A DNA stretch of 64,000 nt from Gorsachius magnificus (Eukaryota; Chordata; Aves; Pelecaniformes; Ardeidae). Each line of letters starts with the position of its first letter. Within the stretch, counting starts at the first letter, position 1. Location: the NCBI GenBank assembly GCA_034008185.1, contig CM067084.1, positions 2,871,385 to 2,935,384 on the forward strand, read 5' to 3'. Positions 27,941 through 39,130 of the stretch are shown here, in pieces. Position numbers and translations under genes: made by a program. The notes below the pieces were generated by a model, which saw nothing but the letters and a program-made list of their open reading frames with translations, was not told where the DNA came from and did not search any database.

Positions 27941-29859
27941 CCGCGCCCCGCCCCAGCCCGCCCCCTCATTTACATACAGCGAGACCCCGCCCACTCGCCG
28001 CTACGCCCCCGACCCCGCCTCCTCGATCAGGCAGCGTCACGCGCCCCGACCCCCTCGGCGGCCCTGGGTCCTACCGCCCGCCCGCTCGGCCACGGCCCCC
28101 GCCGCGCCCTAAACCAAGGCCTGCTCGGCCGCGGGCCATGACGATACGCGGGGGTACGCGGGGGCCGGAGGGCGGCTCTGGCCGGGGCACCCCCGGGAGG
28201 GGAACACCAGGGAAATCCCCCCATGGCTGCAGCAGCGCCCGGGTGGCGCAGGGGGGAGCACAGAGCCCAGAATAACGGCAAAACTGGGTTTGACATCGGC
28301 TTCCCTCCCCACTACTCAGTCGGTCCCATTTAAGCTCAGCCTTAGCGCTTAGGAGCTGCTTAGCAGAGGCTTCTCCCTGCGCTGCACGGCCCCGGACCAT
28401 TCCCCAGGCACAGCCCAAACCGTCAGCCACCCCCCGCCCCCCAGGGGGGCTCTTGGGTTTGGGGGGGTCACACGGCCGACGCCTGCAGAGCTGAAGCTGC
28501 ACCCAGCAGCATCGGGACACACGGACGCGCTCCAGCTTCCCCCAGTGGGGTTCGCAGGCGGCCCAGCTTGCGTCCCCATCCAACCCTCCTCCCCCCACAC
28601 AGACACACAGACACACAGCTCCGTGCTGCCTGCTCACCCGGGTTTGACTTCCAAATTCCCACGTGCCCCCCACCAGGGGTTTCTTACCCCCCCCCCCCCA
28701 AACAGCAGAGCAGGCGGCCGAGGCGCAGCAGCCCCCACACGACAGAACCGGGGCTGTCGGGGGGGGGGAACAGCCCCGTGCTCTGCAGCGGGGGCACCAG
28801 CGGCCCCCCCCAAGCCCACGCCGCCCCCTTACCGTGCTCCGGGGCTGCCCTGGGGAGCGATGGTGCCGGCTGGGGGGCAGGAGGGTCCCTCCCCAAACCC
28901 CAGCTCCCCCCCCCGGCAACCCAGGGTGGGCCCTGAGCAGGCTCAGGAGAGCCGCCCCCTCCCCGGGCAGAGCCTAAAAATCAGCCCTAAGGGGCTGCTG
29001 CTGCCCCTAATGAAGCCGGCAGGCAGCTGGGGCCGAGGTGCCTCCCTGCTGCAGTGCGGGCTGCAGGTGGGGGCTGCCCCCCCACCCGGGGAAAGCCCGG
29101 CACCCCCCCCTCCCGAAAACACTTGACCCCCCAAGTTTGGGCTGGGGACGCCCAGGCTCACAGTGCCAGTAAAGCATTGACAGGTCCAAGGGTGGGAAGG
29201 AACCCAAATCAACTCTGCCCCGCTCCAAATGCCCCCGAGGTCCCTGCAGAGGGGGCAGGGACCCCTGGCAGCCACAGCCCCCCCGGACCCTTTGCTGGGT
29301 GGGATCCTGGTGGGGTGAGCGGCGGCAGCCTGGCTGGTCCCTGCGTGTTCCCAGTCCCACAGCTCCTCGGGGCGATGCCGGGGGTCCCCAAGGCAAAGCT
29401 GCCGGAGGAGCATCCCTGGGGCTGGGGCTGCCTCGGGGCAGGGCTCTCCAGCTCGCCCAGCAGCGCCCCGTCCACATTCGCTCCCCCCGGGGAAATCGCT
29501 CCCCTCCCGCGGCTTCGGCGGGCCCCCCGCGGCGCTTTCCATGGCCAACACCCCCAGCGAGGCCCGGGGCTCAGGGGAGGGGGGCGCCCCACGGACCGCC
29601 GCTCCAGGTCTCCTTGGCACGGCCGAGCCCCCCACAGCCCCTCTCCAGGGCCGCACGGCCCGGTCAGCAGCTCCAGCCCCGGCGAGGGGGGTCCCCAGGG
29701 CCAGTAGGGGACCCCCAAAGCCGTCGCTGGGGCCCCCCCCCACGGGCTCTGGCCCCCCGCCCACCCCTCGCAGGTGGGGACCCTTCCTCATCACCAGGAG
29801 TGCCCCCACCTGTGCGGCAGCCCCAGTTGAGCCCAGGGGGGGCAGACAGGCAGAAAATG

Positions 29860-30310
29860 AGGGGGAAAAAAAAGAAAAAAAAAGGAGAGAAAAAAAAAAG
29901 GAAAAAAAAAAAAAAAGGAAAAAAGAAAAAAGGGAAAAAAGAAAAAAGGAAAAAATAAAAAAAGAAAAAAAAAGGAAAAAAGAGGTGAAAGAAAAAAAGA
30001 AAAAAAGGGATAAACCCAGAAAAAAGATAAAAAAGAAAAAAAAGGAGGAAAAGGGGAAAAAGAAATAAAAGAGGACAGAAAATCCAGGAAAAAACACATA
30101 AAAAGAGAGAAAAAAAAGGGGGGGGAAGGGAAAAAAAGAAAAAAGGGAAAAAAAACCCCAAGGAAACAGATTAAAAAAAAAGAAAAAAAAAAAAGAAAAA
30201 AGAAGATGAAAACAGAAAAAAGCAGAGAAAAAGGAAAAGAGAAAACAGACAAAGAGCAAAATGACCATCACAAAAATAAAAAGCAGAGATGCACAAGAAG
30301 GGGAATGGAG
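29860..30310 (+). repeat. Polypurine (A/G) tract, copy B, longer
   Basis: About 450 bases of A/G-rich sequence, then an A/C-rich stretch (about 30385-30510). Long phenylalanine-rich ORFs on the minus strand come from this tract and are not genes. Confidence 0.9.
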
Positions 30311-32670
30311 GGGCAGCCCCACCCCATGGGCAGCCAGTGGTGGGGAGAGGCTGGGGAAGCAGCAAAACTGCCCCCGCCAAGCCCCTCCCAAAAAAAACCC
30401 AACAATAACCCAACAACAAAAAAAAACCAACCCCAAACCCAAAACAAACAAACCCACCCCAAAGCTCTCCCAAACCCGACAAACAAACCATGCCAAAAAA
30501 GTAAGAAAGAAAAGCAGCAGAAAAGCCCACGGAGCTGCTGAAAAGCAGCAGGCAAAAGGAGTGCAAAGCTTGGCACGCCCCTAACCCTGCCCCAAGGGGT
30601 CTTGGGGTGCAGGGGAGGCAGTGAAGCCCCCTTCATGCTGGCCCTGCGGGGACTGGGGACCCCCCGGTTTGGGAACCTCGTGGCCTTTTTCTGACGGTGG
30701 AACCAGGGTGGCAAAGGTGGGGGCACGTCTGGGCTGGGGGCATCGCTGCCGGAGCCCTCGCCCGGGGGTCCTGGGGCACCCACTCCTGGGGAAGGGTCCA
30801 GCTGCAGTGGTGGCGGGAGAGACGCTGAGCCTTGACATGGCTGGATAAAGCTCCCTGTGTCTATATATTCCTATATATATGTCCCTGTATATGGTAGAGG
30901 GTGCGCACGCTGCACTGGATGGTGTGTGCCACCCCTCCTGCCCCCAAAGCTGGGCCAGCGTTGGTCCAAAATCACAGGGCAGCGGGGGGAGGCTGCAAAC
31001 TCAGCGGGGCTTCGGCAATAGCTGCCCTGTTTATTGAAACGGGGTTTGTTTGGAATCCAGCGGAGGGGCAGGGTTTTGGCTTGTCCTTGTCTCTAATCCA
31101 GCGGCTTTGGGGGCGAGGGGCGGAGGGATGCCCCGCTGGGTGATGCATGGCTTTAAATCCCATTTAATCGAGTCACAGGCTTCTGGCAACGGGGCCAGGG
31201 CTGTGGGATAAACTGCCCTGAGCCGCTCTGTGACCGCTGGAAATGCTTTGGAAATCAGAAACAATTCAATCCCCCCCCTCCGCCCTGGCCCATTTCAGGC
31301 AAAGGGTTTGCTATAAAATAAAGGTGGTGGTGCAGCGGTGGCAGCCGCTCCCACAGCATCCCATCCCATCCCCCTGGTGGTACCCAAGCCACATCCAAGG
31401 GGTAGCCCACGGCACCGCTGGGGCAAGCGCCAGCGCCCGGGCTGGGCCCTTCCCACAGCCCGCCCCGGTGGGGCAATGGGATGATGTCCCAGGCTGCCGG
31501 CCACCAGCTCAGGAGCAGGCGCCACAGGCCCGGGGTTTCGGGAGCTGATGAGCAGGCTGGGCTGCTGGAAGGTGGGGGTGTCCTCAGGCAGGCAGCTCTG
31601 GCTTCTTGGGGACGGCAGCATTCCTCCCGGGGCAGGCAGCATGGCACCTGATGGCCGGGGCACCCCCTGCATGGGAGGATGCTGGTGGCGTAATTATGGT
31701 GCTGTCGTCATCCTCATCCTCATCCTCTGCATCAGAGATCAGTGACCTGGGGGGGGGTGGAATGGAGCTGCCCACAATTCCCCCACCCTGCTCCCACCTC
31801 TCTCCATCACCCAGCACCAGCGTCCCCAGGACATCTCCATGGCATCAGGGGACACCGCCTTGGCCTTGCCTCCTCCACCGGGGAGAGCCCCCCACATCGA
31901 GAGCAGCCCTTGCTGAGGTGCCAGCCCCCCATTCCGGAGGCCTGGCCCCTTGCAAGGGCTCGGGGGTGGCCCAAGGTCCCGGAGGAGCTCAGGAGGCAGC
32001 CGTAGCTGCATGCACTATTTTTTTATTTTTGCAGCATCTCAAAAGCAAAGGCTGAGGCTCCTGCAAGGCTGCTTTGGGCTTTGCATGGCTGCTTTTTTAT
32101 TGCAGGTGAGCAAAAGCTTCGCGTGGCATTGGCCTGCGGAGGCCTGGGCAAGCTGCCAACGTGTTTCTCGTAGGGGACTTTGCTTTGAGTAACTTTGCTT
32201 TCAGCCCCCCTTCGCTATGGGCTTGCTCCCCGCGCTAAGCATGGCGGGACGCTTGGGAAACGTCTGAGTGGTTCTAGGCAGCTGCAAAAAAGCCAAATCT
32301 AAAATGCAGGACTTCCAATATGCATTTACTTGGGTTCCGAAGGCTCTCCTCCATTTGAAAGAGCGCTCCTGCGCTGCTGGCAGCGGTTCGGAGCGGTACC
32401 TCTTTCCCGAGTCATGGGAGCCTGGAAGCGCGTTGAATGTAGCTGATTGCCAGAGACGAGCACACTGTGAGCAATCGCTTTCCCTCGGAGGCATAAATCG
32501 CCTCAGCTGGCCCTGGAATAGCTCCCTCCACCCGCCTGATGTCCAGCCTGAGGAGGAGCACGTGCTGGAAAACCGCTGGGGAAAGAGAGCTGGGCCCCGC
32601 TCTGCTGATTCCTCAGCTCCAGCGAGCTGAAGGTTTGTAACGGGTGCTCAGCACAGAATGCTGGGAGGGC
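30311..32670. other. Intergenic sequence without a recognised gene
   Basis: Holds A/C-rich DNA to about 30510, a short AT-rich stretch of TATATA (30858-30893), and otherwise unique GC-rich DNA. An acidic open frame on the minus strand around 31640-31745 (DAEDEDEDDDSTIITPP) is the only hint of coding. Confidence 0.4.
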
Positions 32671-32679
32671 GAAGCTGCC

Positions 32680-33055
32680 CGGGATCCTGCGTGCCCCGGG
32701 ATCCTGCACACCCCGGGATCCTGCATGCCCTGGGATCCTGCACACCCCGGGATCCTGTGCACCCCGGGATCCTGCGTGCCGTGGGATCCTGCGCGCCCCT
32801 GGGATCCTGCACACCCCAGGATCCTGCGCACCCTGGGATCCTGCGTGCCCCCGGGATCCCCCCGCGTCCTGCGCGCCCCCGCGTCCTGCACCCCGGGATC
32901 CTGCGTGCCGTGGGATCCTGCGCGCCCCTGGGATCCTGCACACCCCAGGATCCTGCGCACCCTGGGATCCTGCGTGCCCCCGGGATCCTGCGTGCCCCTG
33001 GGGGATCCTGCACACCCCAGGATCCCGCACGCCCCAGGATCCTGCTCGCCCCAGG
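32680..33055. repeat. 22-bp GGATCCTG minisatellite with higher-order structure
   Basis: About 17 units around CCCCGGGATCCTGCRYRC. A block of several units (about 32768-32860) recurs almost identically at about 32898-32990, separated by a C-rich variant. Every unit contains GGATCC or a near match. Confidence 0.95.
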
Positions 33056-33059
33056 AGCT

Positions 33060-34160
33060 TGGGCTGCCCTTACTCCGAGTGCCCGTTACTGACTGCAGCA
33101 CAAAGGGCGTCCCGGGCTCCGAGGTCAGCCTGCTCCCCCCTGCCCAGGTTTTCCAGGAATGAAAAGGAGGACAACTTTGAGTTGCTACTTTAGGTTTTTT
33201 TTTTTTTTTTCTTTTTCCTTTAATGCCCTTATTAAAATGTGTCAGAGTTTCGACGCGAGGAGCTGTGTCTCGCTGGCATGGAAGGCGTCTCTGCTCTGTG
33301 CCAGCAGCGTCGCAGTGGTTTGGGCCAAACCGAGCGTCAGAAGGTCCATTACTTGCCTTGGATTCTGTAGAGACCGGTGAGTTGCTGCGCTCCGGTGGCT
33401 ATTTCATAAGCCTTCTGCAATGCCAGCTGCTGCTCCGCTCATTCTATTTGGGCTCAGACAGGTTCAAACAGCTTTAATAAATTTGATATCATTTGAATTG
33501 CCCCCATTTTTGCATGTGGCACGTGGGTGGGGGCAGGCACGGAGGCAAGCGTGGCAAGGAGCCTGCGGCGCTGGGGCTGGTGGCTCTGTCTCCTCTGGAA
33601 ATTCTGTTGCCTGGGAATTGCCGGAGGAGTGTCCCGTCGTGCTGTGGCCAAGGGCAGACACTGCTCCTGCTGATTAGCGTGGAGGTTTTTATTTTTATTG
33701 CAAAACATAGACTGTTGGTGAATGAGCAAAAGGCTGGGACTGACTGAAATAATTTGCGTTATTTCAAGGAACAGTCTGTAAGTGCCCCCCTCAGGGGACA
33801 ACCCAAATCTACGCAGGGGACTGAGAAAGGATGGCAAAGCTTGGGGACACAGCAGCTTTTTTCTGGTGTTGACGCTTCACTGACAAAACTTGCAACAACC
33901 CGTGTCCTCCTTACCAGGTATTTTGAGACCTGACAACTGTTCTGGCTTTGGGCTTTTCTGAAATGCTGCTTCCTCTGCCCTTCACTGCACTGGCAGCAAT
34001 TGCCAAGTTCATAGCCGGGATATGGTGGAGCAGGTTTTAAGGTGGTGATGCAGGTGAAGCCATTTGTTTTTATTTCCTTGGAGAAATACGTTGTCCTTTG
34101 AAATGGCTCACTATCGAAGGTCTGAAATCATAGGCTGTAGTGTGGGGATATCCCCTACCT
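33060..34160. other. Intergenic, nothing recognised
   Basis: AT-richer sequence than the preceding 20 kb. A T17 run lies near 33196. No coding, RNA-gene or repeat-family signal found. Confidence 0.4.
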
Positions 34161-34165
34161 ACAAA

Positions 34166-34236
34166 AAAGGTTGGACTCAATAATCTTAAAGGTCTTTTCC
34201 AACCAAAGTGATTCTATGATTCTATGATTCTATGAA
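34166..34236 (+). mobile_element. CR1 LINE 3'-terminal scrap
   Basis: AAAGGTTGGACTCAATAATC, then TTTTCCAACCAAAGTGATTC and three copies of TATGATTC. Confidence 0.92.
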
Positions 34237-36260
34237 AACTCATTGCTTACGCGTGTATGTGACGAGCTGTCAGCTGTAAATTCAGCCTTTCTGGGTTTTC
34301 TGGCTCATTTCATTCTTTGAGGCGTAAATAAAGGCATTCCCGCTATAGCCCGATTCGGAAGGCACCCACAGGTCCTGCCAGGATGCTCCACTTCCTTACG
34401 TCAACTAAATAAAAAAAAATCTCACTCGAGTGGTGTCTTGGGTGACACCTTTGTTGGTTTATCCCTGTTTTGCTGGAGTGGCACGGCCTAATCCATGTCA
34501 GTTGACAACGGCTGCACTGGCGCGGGGCTGCGTTCAGCCGTAGGTGGCACCGGGGTGGCCGGGGACGTTAAAATGTGCTGACAGCTCTTGGCCAGGTCAC
34601 CCATCCAAACCGGCCGCTTTCAGGGTTTGCCGGGGCGCAGAGGCCGAAGGGTAACATAGGCTCTGCTCAGAACGTTCCCATGTCTGAGCTGGCTTACAAG
34701 AGCTTTACAGGCGGACTGAAAAAAGCTTGATAATGCCAATGTTTTATAGAACTCTTCAGGTTTGTCAGCAGGTTCTGGGTGCCGTGTACTTGTGTGCAGA
34801 AATGAAGCCTTTCCTTTTTTCAAGGTGGAAAGCAAGAGCGAGTCGGTACCCGAGTTGTTGCTGCCACTTACCAGGCCATGAGGAGCACAGGGTTAGTCCC
34901 TGGGTTTAACAACTTAAGTTTGCTTAAAAGAAAAAAAGAGTTAACGTGACTTCATAAAAGGTGTTTATTCTCAGGTATTATTTAGCAGAACTGGCCAAAG
35001 TCTTTCAGCAAAATAGGGTTTTCATGGGAAAGCGCCGACAGCGGGGTTGAAACTAGTCAGGCTGGGCTTTAAAAGCGCTGTAAGCCCGCCTCCCACACGC
35101 AGCTCCATCCCAGCGGAAGGCTGCAGTACGAAGAACATGCAGCGTGGCTCCCCCGGCTCGGCGCAGCGGCGGGCAATTGCATTCCACCCTGCCACCCACC
35201 CTGTTGCCTTACGTGGCCTTAATTTTCCAAAGTTCGTTAAATAAATGGGAGTGAGAGAGCACGCGAACGCCGTGTTGGTGTTACAGCTGCTACCATCGCT
35301 CTGCAACGGACAGCGGGTCCCGTAGGTTGGGCAAAATAGAGACATTTTATCCGCTCTGCGTTCATTAGTACATCTGATAGCTCTGCATGGGTGGAAAAGC
35401 TCATTTTCACGTTTTGCAAATGCTAGTTCTGCACTTATTTCTTACTCGTCCTCGGGCTAATGTCATGGGAGAGTTGTGGAGGGTTTTGTTTTTTTTTTTA
35501 AGGTGGGGTTGTTGGCTCGTTGCGTGGGGTTTTGAGTTGGTTGGGTTGGGTTGGTTGGGTTTTTATTTTTTAATACAATCATCTTTCATTGGGAAAAAGA
35601 AGGGGGAAGAGAAGAGGCTGTCAGCAGCGTTTGCCTTAGGTGCTCACCTCGACAGTGTAAGCCTCGGCACCGTCTGGCTACGTCTATCACAACTGGTCCC
35701 GCACCTCCCCTGCTCCGGGGGCGAGCTCTGGTCTGGCCCCTGGGCACCCTCCTGGTCTCGGCGGGGAGCTCATGTGTGCCTCCCCTGGGGCCTTCCTGTC
35801 CCTTAACCTAGGAGGGTCACGGACTCCGAACTGTGCCAAGCTGCTTAAAATGGACGGTTTCTCCGCTAGGCGAGATGTAGGTGGAAGGCATCCTCCAACG
35901 GCCGGGAAGGTGGCGCCCGAGGGAATAGCCACGAGCGGGGAGGCCGCGGCAGCGCCACCCCTTACGTGAGCCGGCGACCCAGCTGCAGTCGTAGAACCGG
36001 TACAGACGGAGAGTGAATAAATGTCGACTGGCCGCAAACCAGACTCTTCCCAAGGCTTTCTGGGCATTACAAGGATGCGAGACCTGAGAGAATTTCACCC
36101 TACGGTTTTCTTCCTTGTTCTTTCCTCTGGTTGGGAAACTCCCAGTAGTGGGCACTGGAAAAGTAATTGACTGTAAGAAATGGTCTGGGCCCCATTGGAG
36201 GGACAATTCCCCAATTTCAACTAGAAAACACAGCTAGATACCCTTTGAAAAACTACCAGT
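34237..36260. other. Intergenic, nothing recognised
   Basis: No reading frame with family resemblance, no RNA gene and no repeat family seen, apart from a short T-rich and GGTTGGGTTGG stretch near 35490-35570. Confidence 0.4.
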
Positions 36261-36261
36261 T

Positions 36262-36462
36262 TCATAGAATCGTTTGGGTTGGAAAAGCCCTTTAAGCTCC
36301 CCCAGCCCAACCATTCCCCTACCCCTGCCATCCCACCCCCAAACCCTGGCCCTCAGCACCGCCTCTGCCCGGCTGTTAAATCCCCCCAGGGCTGGGGACT
36401 CGACCCCTTCCCTGGGCAGCCCCTTCCAGGGCCTGACAGCCCTTTGGGGGGAAGACGCTGAA
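36262..36462 (-). mobile_element. CR1 LINE 3'-end fragment
   Basis: Reverse-complement CR1 terminus TTCATAGAATCGTTTGGG, followed by CCATCCCACCCCCAAACCC and GACCCCTTCCCTGGGCAG-type blocks. An A28 run at 36485-36512 lies just beyond its inner end. Confidence 0.93.
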
Positions 36463-36704
36463 TTGCATTGTGACTAATAATGATTTTTAAAAAAAAAAAA
36501 AAAAAAAAAAAGTATCTGACTGTTCTAACAGATCAACACGTACCCAGCAGCGCTGAATAGCAGAATTAAACCCAAACCAACCCAAATATACCTTAGGGAG
36601 CTGGGTACAGAGGAATGAGAATCACAGCAGTTCAGTTATGGTACCCAAGTGGGTGCTGTTCCCACCTGTGCTGCGCTGGCAGTAAGAGAGAGCGAGCCAT
36701 CATT

Positions 36705-38129
36705 TCTACATTTAACACTTGTACATTTTTATTTAGTTAAATCAGCCATTGTACACATTGCAGCTATGTATTGTTAGTGTTGTATTTTTTTTTTTTTTAA
36801 ATTTTTAACTAATACATGCCCTCATAGATATATTCAATTAGTGTTATCACCATGGGAACAAGATGCTGATTCGTCAACTTAAAATTCACTTCTTCTCACA
36901 GTATTCAAGTTCTTTGATAACACAGCAAAAAACCAAAATAAGAGGTGAATAACCATTATGTTGTTACACAGAACATCATCTGCACCGCAAATAACACAAC
37001 AGAAATGCATTTCTTTAGAGCCCCATCCTTGAAGATCATCCTGTGCTGTCTCCGACAAGAAGAAAGCCACGATGTGTTGCGAAACGTTTCATCATGGGTC
37101 TCCTTCGGTTTGGCTGCCAAAACACTTTTTTTTTTTTTTTTTTTGGTTTGGTTGGGTTTTTGTGTTTGTTGTTTTTTTTTTCCTGCCTGCCAAAAAAAAA
37201 AAAAAAAAAAAAAAAAAAGTGTTAGCATGGCACCTTGGGCTATTTTGCCTGCGGGAAGCCAGAACTCCCAAGGTGTTTTCATGCTTTTGGCATCGTTGCC
37301 TTAGTGAGGAAGTGCCCTTGTTCTGAGCGCTGAGTGAGTCATTAAAAAAAACCAAACCACCCTATAATCGCAGGAGGCCAGATAAGCTGGGAAGAAGCGT
37401 TACTCCTAGAGGAGAGGATTTGTTTTGCTCTGGGTTTGGGTATACCATTAAAAAAATCAAATAGCTGTTTAAAAACATTTTGTTTGAGTGTGCGCGTGTG
37501 TGTGTGTGTGTGTGTGTGTATTATATACGCTAAAACACTACAGAGCTCCCTCCGGTACATATTAAGGTATAGAACACCCAAAATGTCAGATCTCTGTGTT
37601 CCCTTTCTGGAAAAGAAAAGTGCAGACATGCTATCGTGGTTTTCAGAGGGTTGGGATTAGAAATATATATATTACATCTATAGATAGATAACAAAATATG
37701 AACAGAAACTGGCTTTTGAGGAGCGTGAGCACTTTCTCTTTAAAAAACACTCGTTTGGAAGATAAAAACTGCTCGCTCAGTGCTAAGAGGGCTGACAAAC
37801 TGACGTGGTTATAGGAGGGTTTGGCTTTGACCTTCAACCGCCACATGCATGTATCGGATAAGAGGCAATCTTGATAAAACACGGTGAGTTAATTATGCTC
37901 CTTGTATAGTGGGTAAGTCTTTCGCCCATCGTTATCTACAGTGCAGTGGCCAGCGGGAAGTACCACCGATAAGACAGTGTGGTTTGCTAAGCAGTGATGG
38001 AAACAGGAAACTACTGTAGTTATAATTGTTTAATACACCCTGCCACATGTCCAGATCTAAAAGGTTTTAATACCGTATGCAAATGTGCCATAGATATAGC
38101 TGCTAGCAACTTGGTTACCTAATTGGGTA

Positions 38130-38161
<32 letters not shown>

Positions 38162-38946
38162 TTTTTCTTTTTCTGGAAATCTTTAAGTGGCTGTCCGAAG
38201 GTCTTACAAGTATTCACGGCCACAGTCAGCCGTTACTTCAGGAGAACGGCTGCATTTCCAGGTTTTTCACCTGACTCTTAGAGCCTTTAACTATAATAGA
38301 TCCCTAAACTGGAAGTCTTAGGGCTGCAGCAAGCTCTGCAGTGCTTCCTCCTTAGTCAGTCTGTGTTTGCAGTTGAGCGCGTTAGCGTTATTTCATTAAT
38401 CGCTCTTCAGCAGTGTCAATCGACCTCATAATCCACGACGCTAGTTGTAGTCACAGGCAGCGTGTTCTCTGCAGTCTTCAAAGTCCAAATACTCTTGCTA
38501 TATACAGTTTACGCGGTAACTCCCTTTTTTTATGATGCATGTACATAGTCACTTGAAGAGGCCTGCAGATGAAGGTGGCTTGACAAATGCGATTTCATGA
38601 AGCTAGTGCAGAAGCAAAGGAACGGCGAGGAGTGGCGATGCTGACAGCTTCCCAGTACAGCACAAAGACGATGATTCGGTGGATAAACCATCCTGAATGA
38701 AGGATGCTATCTTTGGTCACAAATTAGCTTACAGGGTTAAAAAGAAAAAAAAATAACAACAAAACCCCAAAATCAAATACAGGGGGGGAAGGGGTGGGGG
38801 GGGAGAAATGAATTCATTGCATCTGCACGAGTAGAAATGGCAGTGTCTTCCAGTGATTATGTAGATAATAACGTCCACAGCTAGAGAAGACGAATGCTCC
38901 GTACGGGGTGGATGGTTACGTGGTGGTGGTGAGGGGCGGCAGCTTC
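36705..38946 (-). other. ANK2: Probable ANK2 3' UTR
   Basis: From the ANK2 stop codon (38947-38949) the minus strand runs through AT-rich, repeat-family-free sequence to an AATAAA (plus-strand TTTATT, about 36728-36733). Includes a (GT)n run (about 37491-37519), T/A homopolymers and a strong inverted repeat at 37121-37223. Extent is inferred from the signal; earlier ATTAAA-type signals exist. Confidence 0.5.
36728..36733 (-). terminator. ANK2: Candidate ANK2 polyadenylation signal AATAAA
   Basis: AATAAA on the minus strand about 2.2 kb past the stop codon, the most distal clear hexamer before CR1 sequence begins. Alternative signals are possible. Confidence 0.4.
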
Positions 38947-39130
38947 TCACTTCGCCTCCTGCTTCCAGTCCTCTGTGCAGAAGTGTCTAAGGAGCTGCTG
39001 GAGGTCATGTTGGAGGTCATCCTGCGGTAGTGCTTCTGGTGGGTCTTCCAGCTCTTCTATGTGAACGTGTTTTCCATACCGATCCTTCATCACAGTCCTC
39101 TTCTGCGTGCTGGCTTTACTCAGTGTTGTC
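38947..39130 (-). CDS. ANK2: ANK2 last coding exon, readable in two frames
   Basis: Acceptor TTTTAG before 39130. Entered in phase 0 (from 45089 or 43461), the exon gives D-N-T-E and stops at once, matching the classical ankyrin-B end (human ...SEDNNE). Entered with two carried bases, it stays open for 60 codons ([52 protein letters not shown]) to TGA at 38947. That long frame also looks conserved as protein, so both ends are probably used. Confidence 0.8.

Larger units (their letters stand above)
24656..30165 (+). repeat. Segmental duplication, copy B (about 5.5 kb)
   Basis: Direct copy of 14817-20330. Differences: fewer units of the GC-rich 53-bp repeat, a longer and more disordered GGACTTGGTCTCTG minisatellite (about 26300-27420), an extra piece of about 120 bp after the 30-bp array (about 27940-28065), an inserted stretch near 28510-28660, and a deletion of about 150 bp in the region matching 19575-19725. 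Confidence 0.9.

Noticed and set aside
28943..30496. 517-codon Phe-rich open frame on the - strand (also 19221-20261)
   Set aside because: It is the complement of the polypurine tract (runs of TTT and TTC), not a membrane protein.
32503..33162. Repetitive open frames on both strands through the GGATCCTG array
   Set aside because: By-product of the 22-bp repeat; no codon-level constraint visible.
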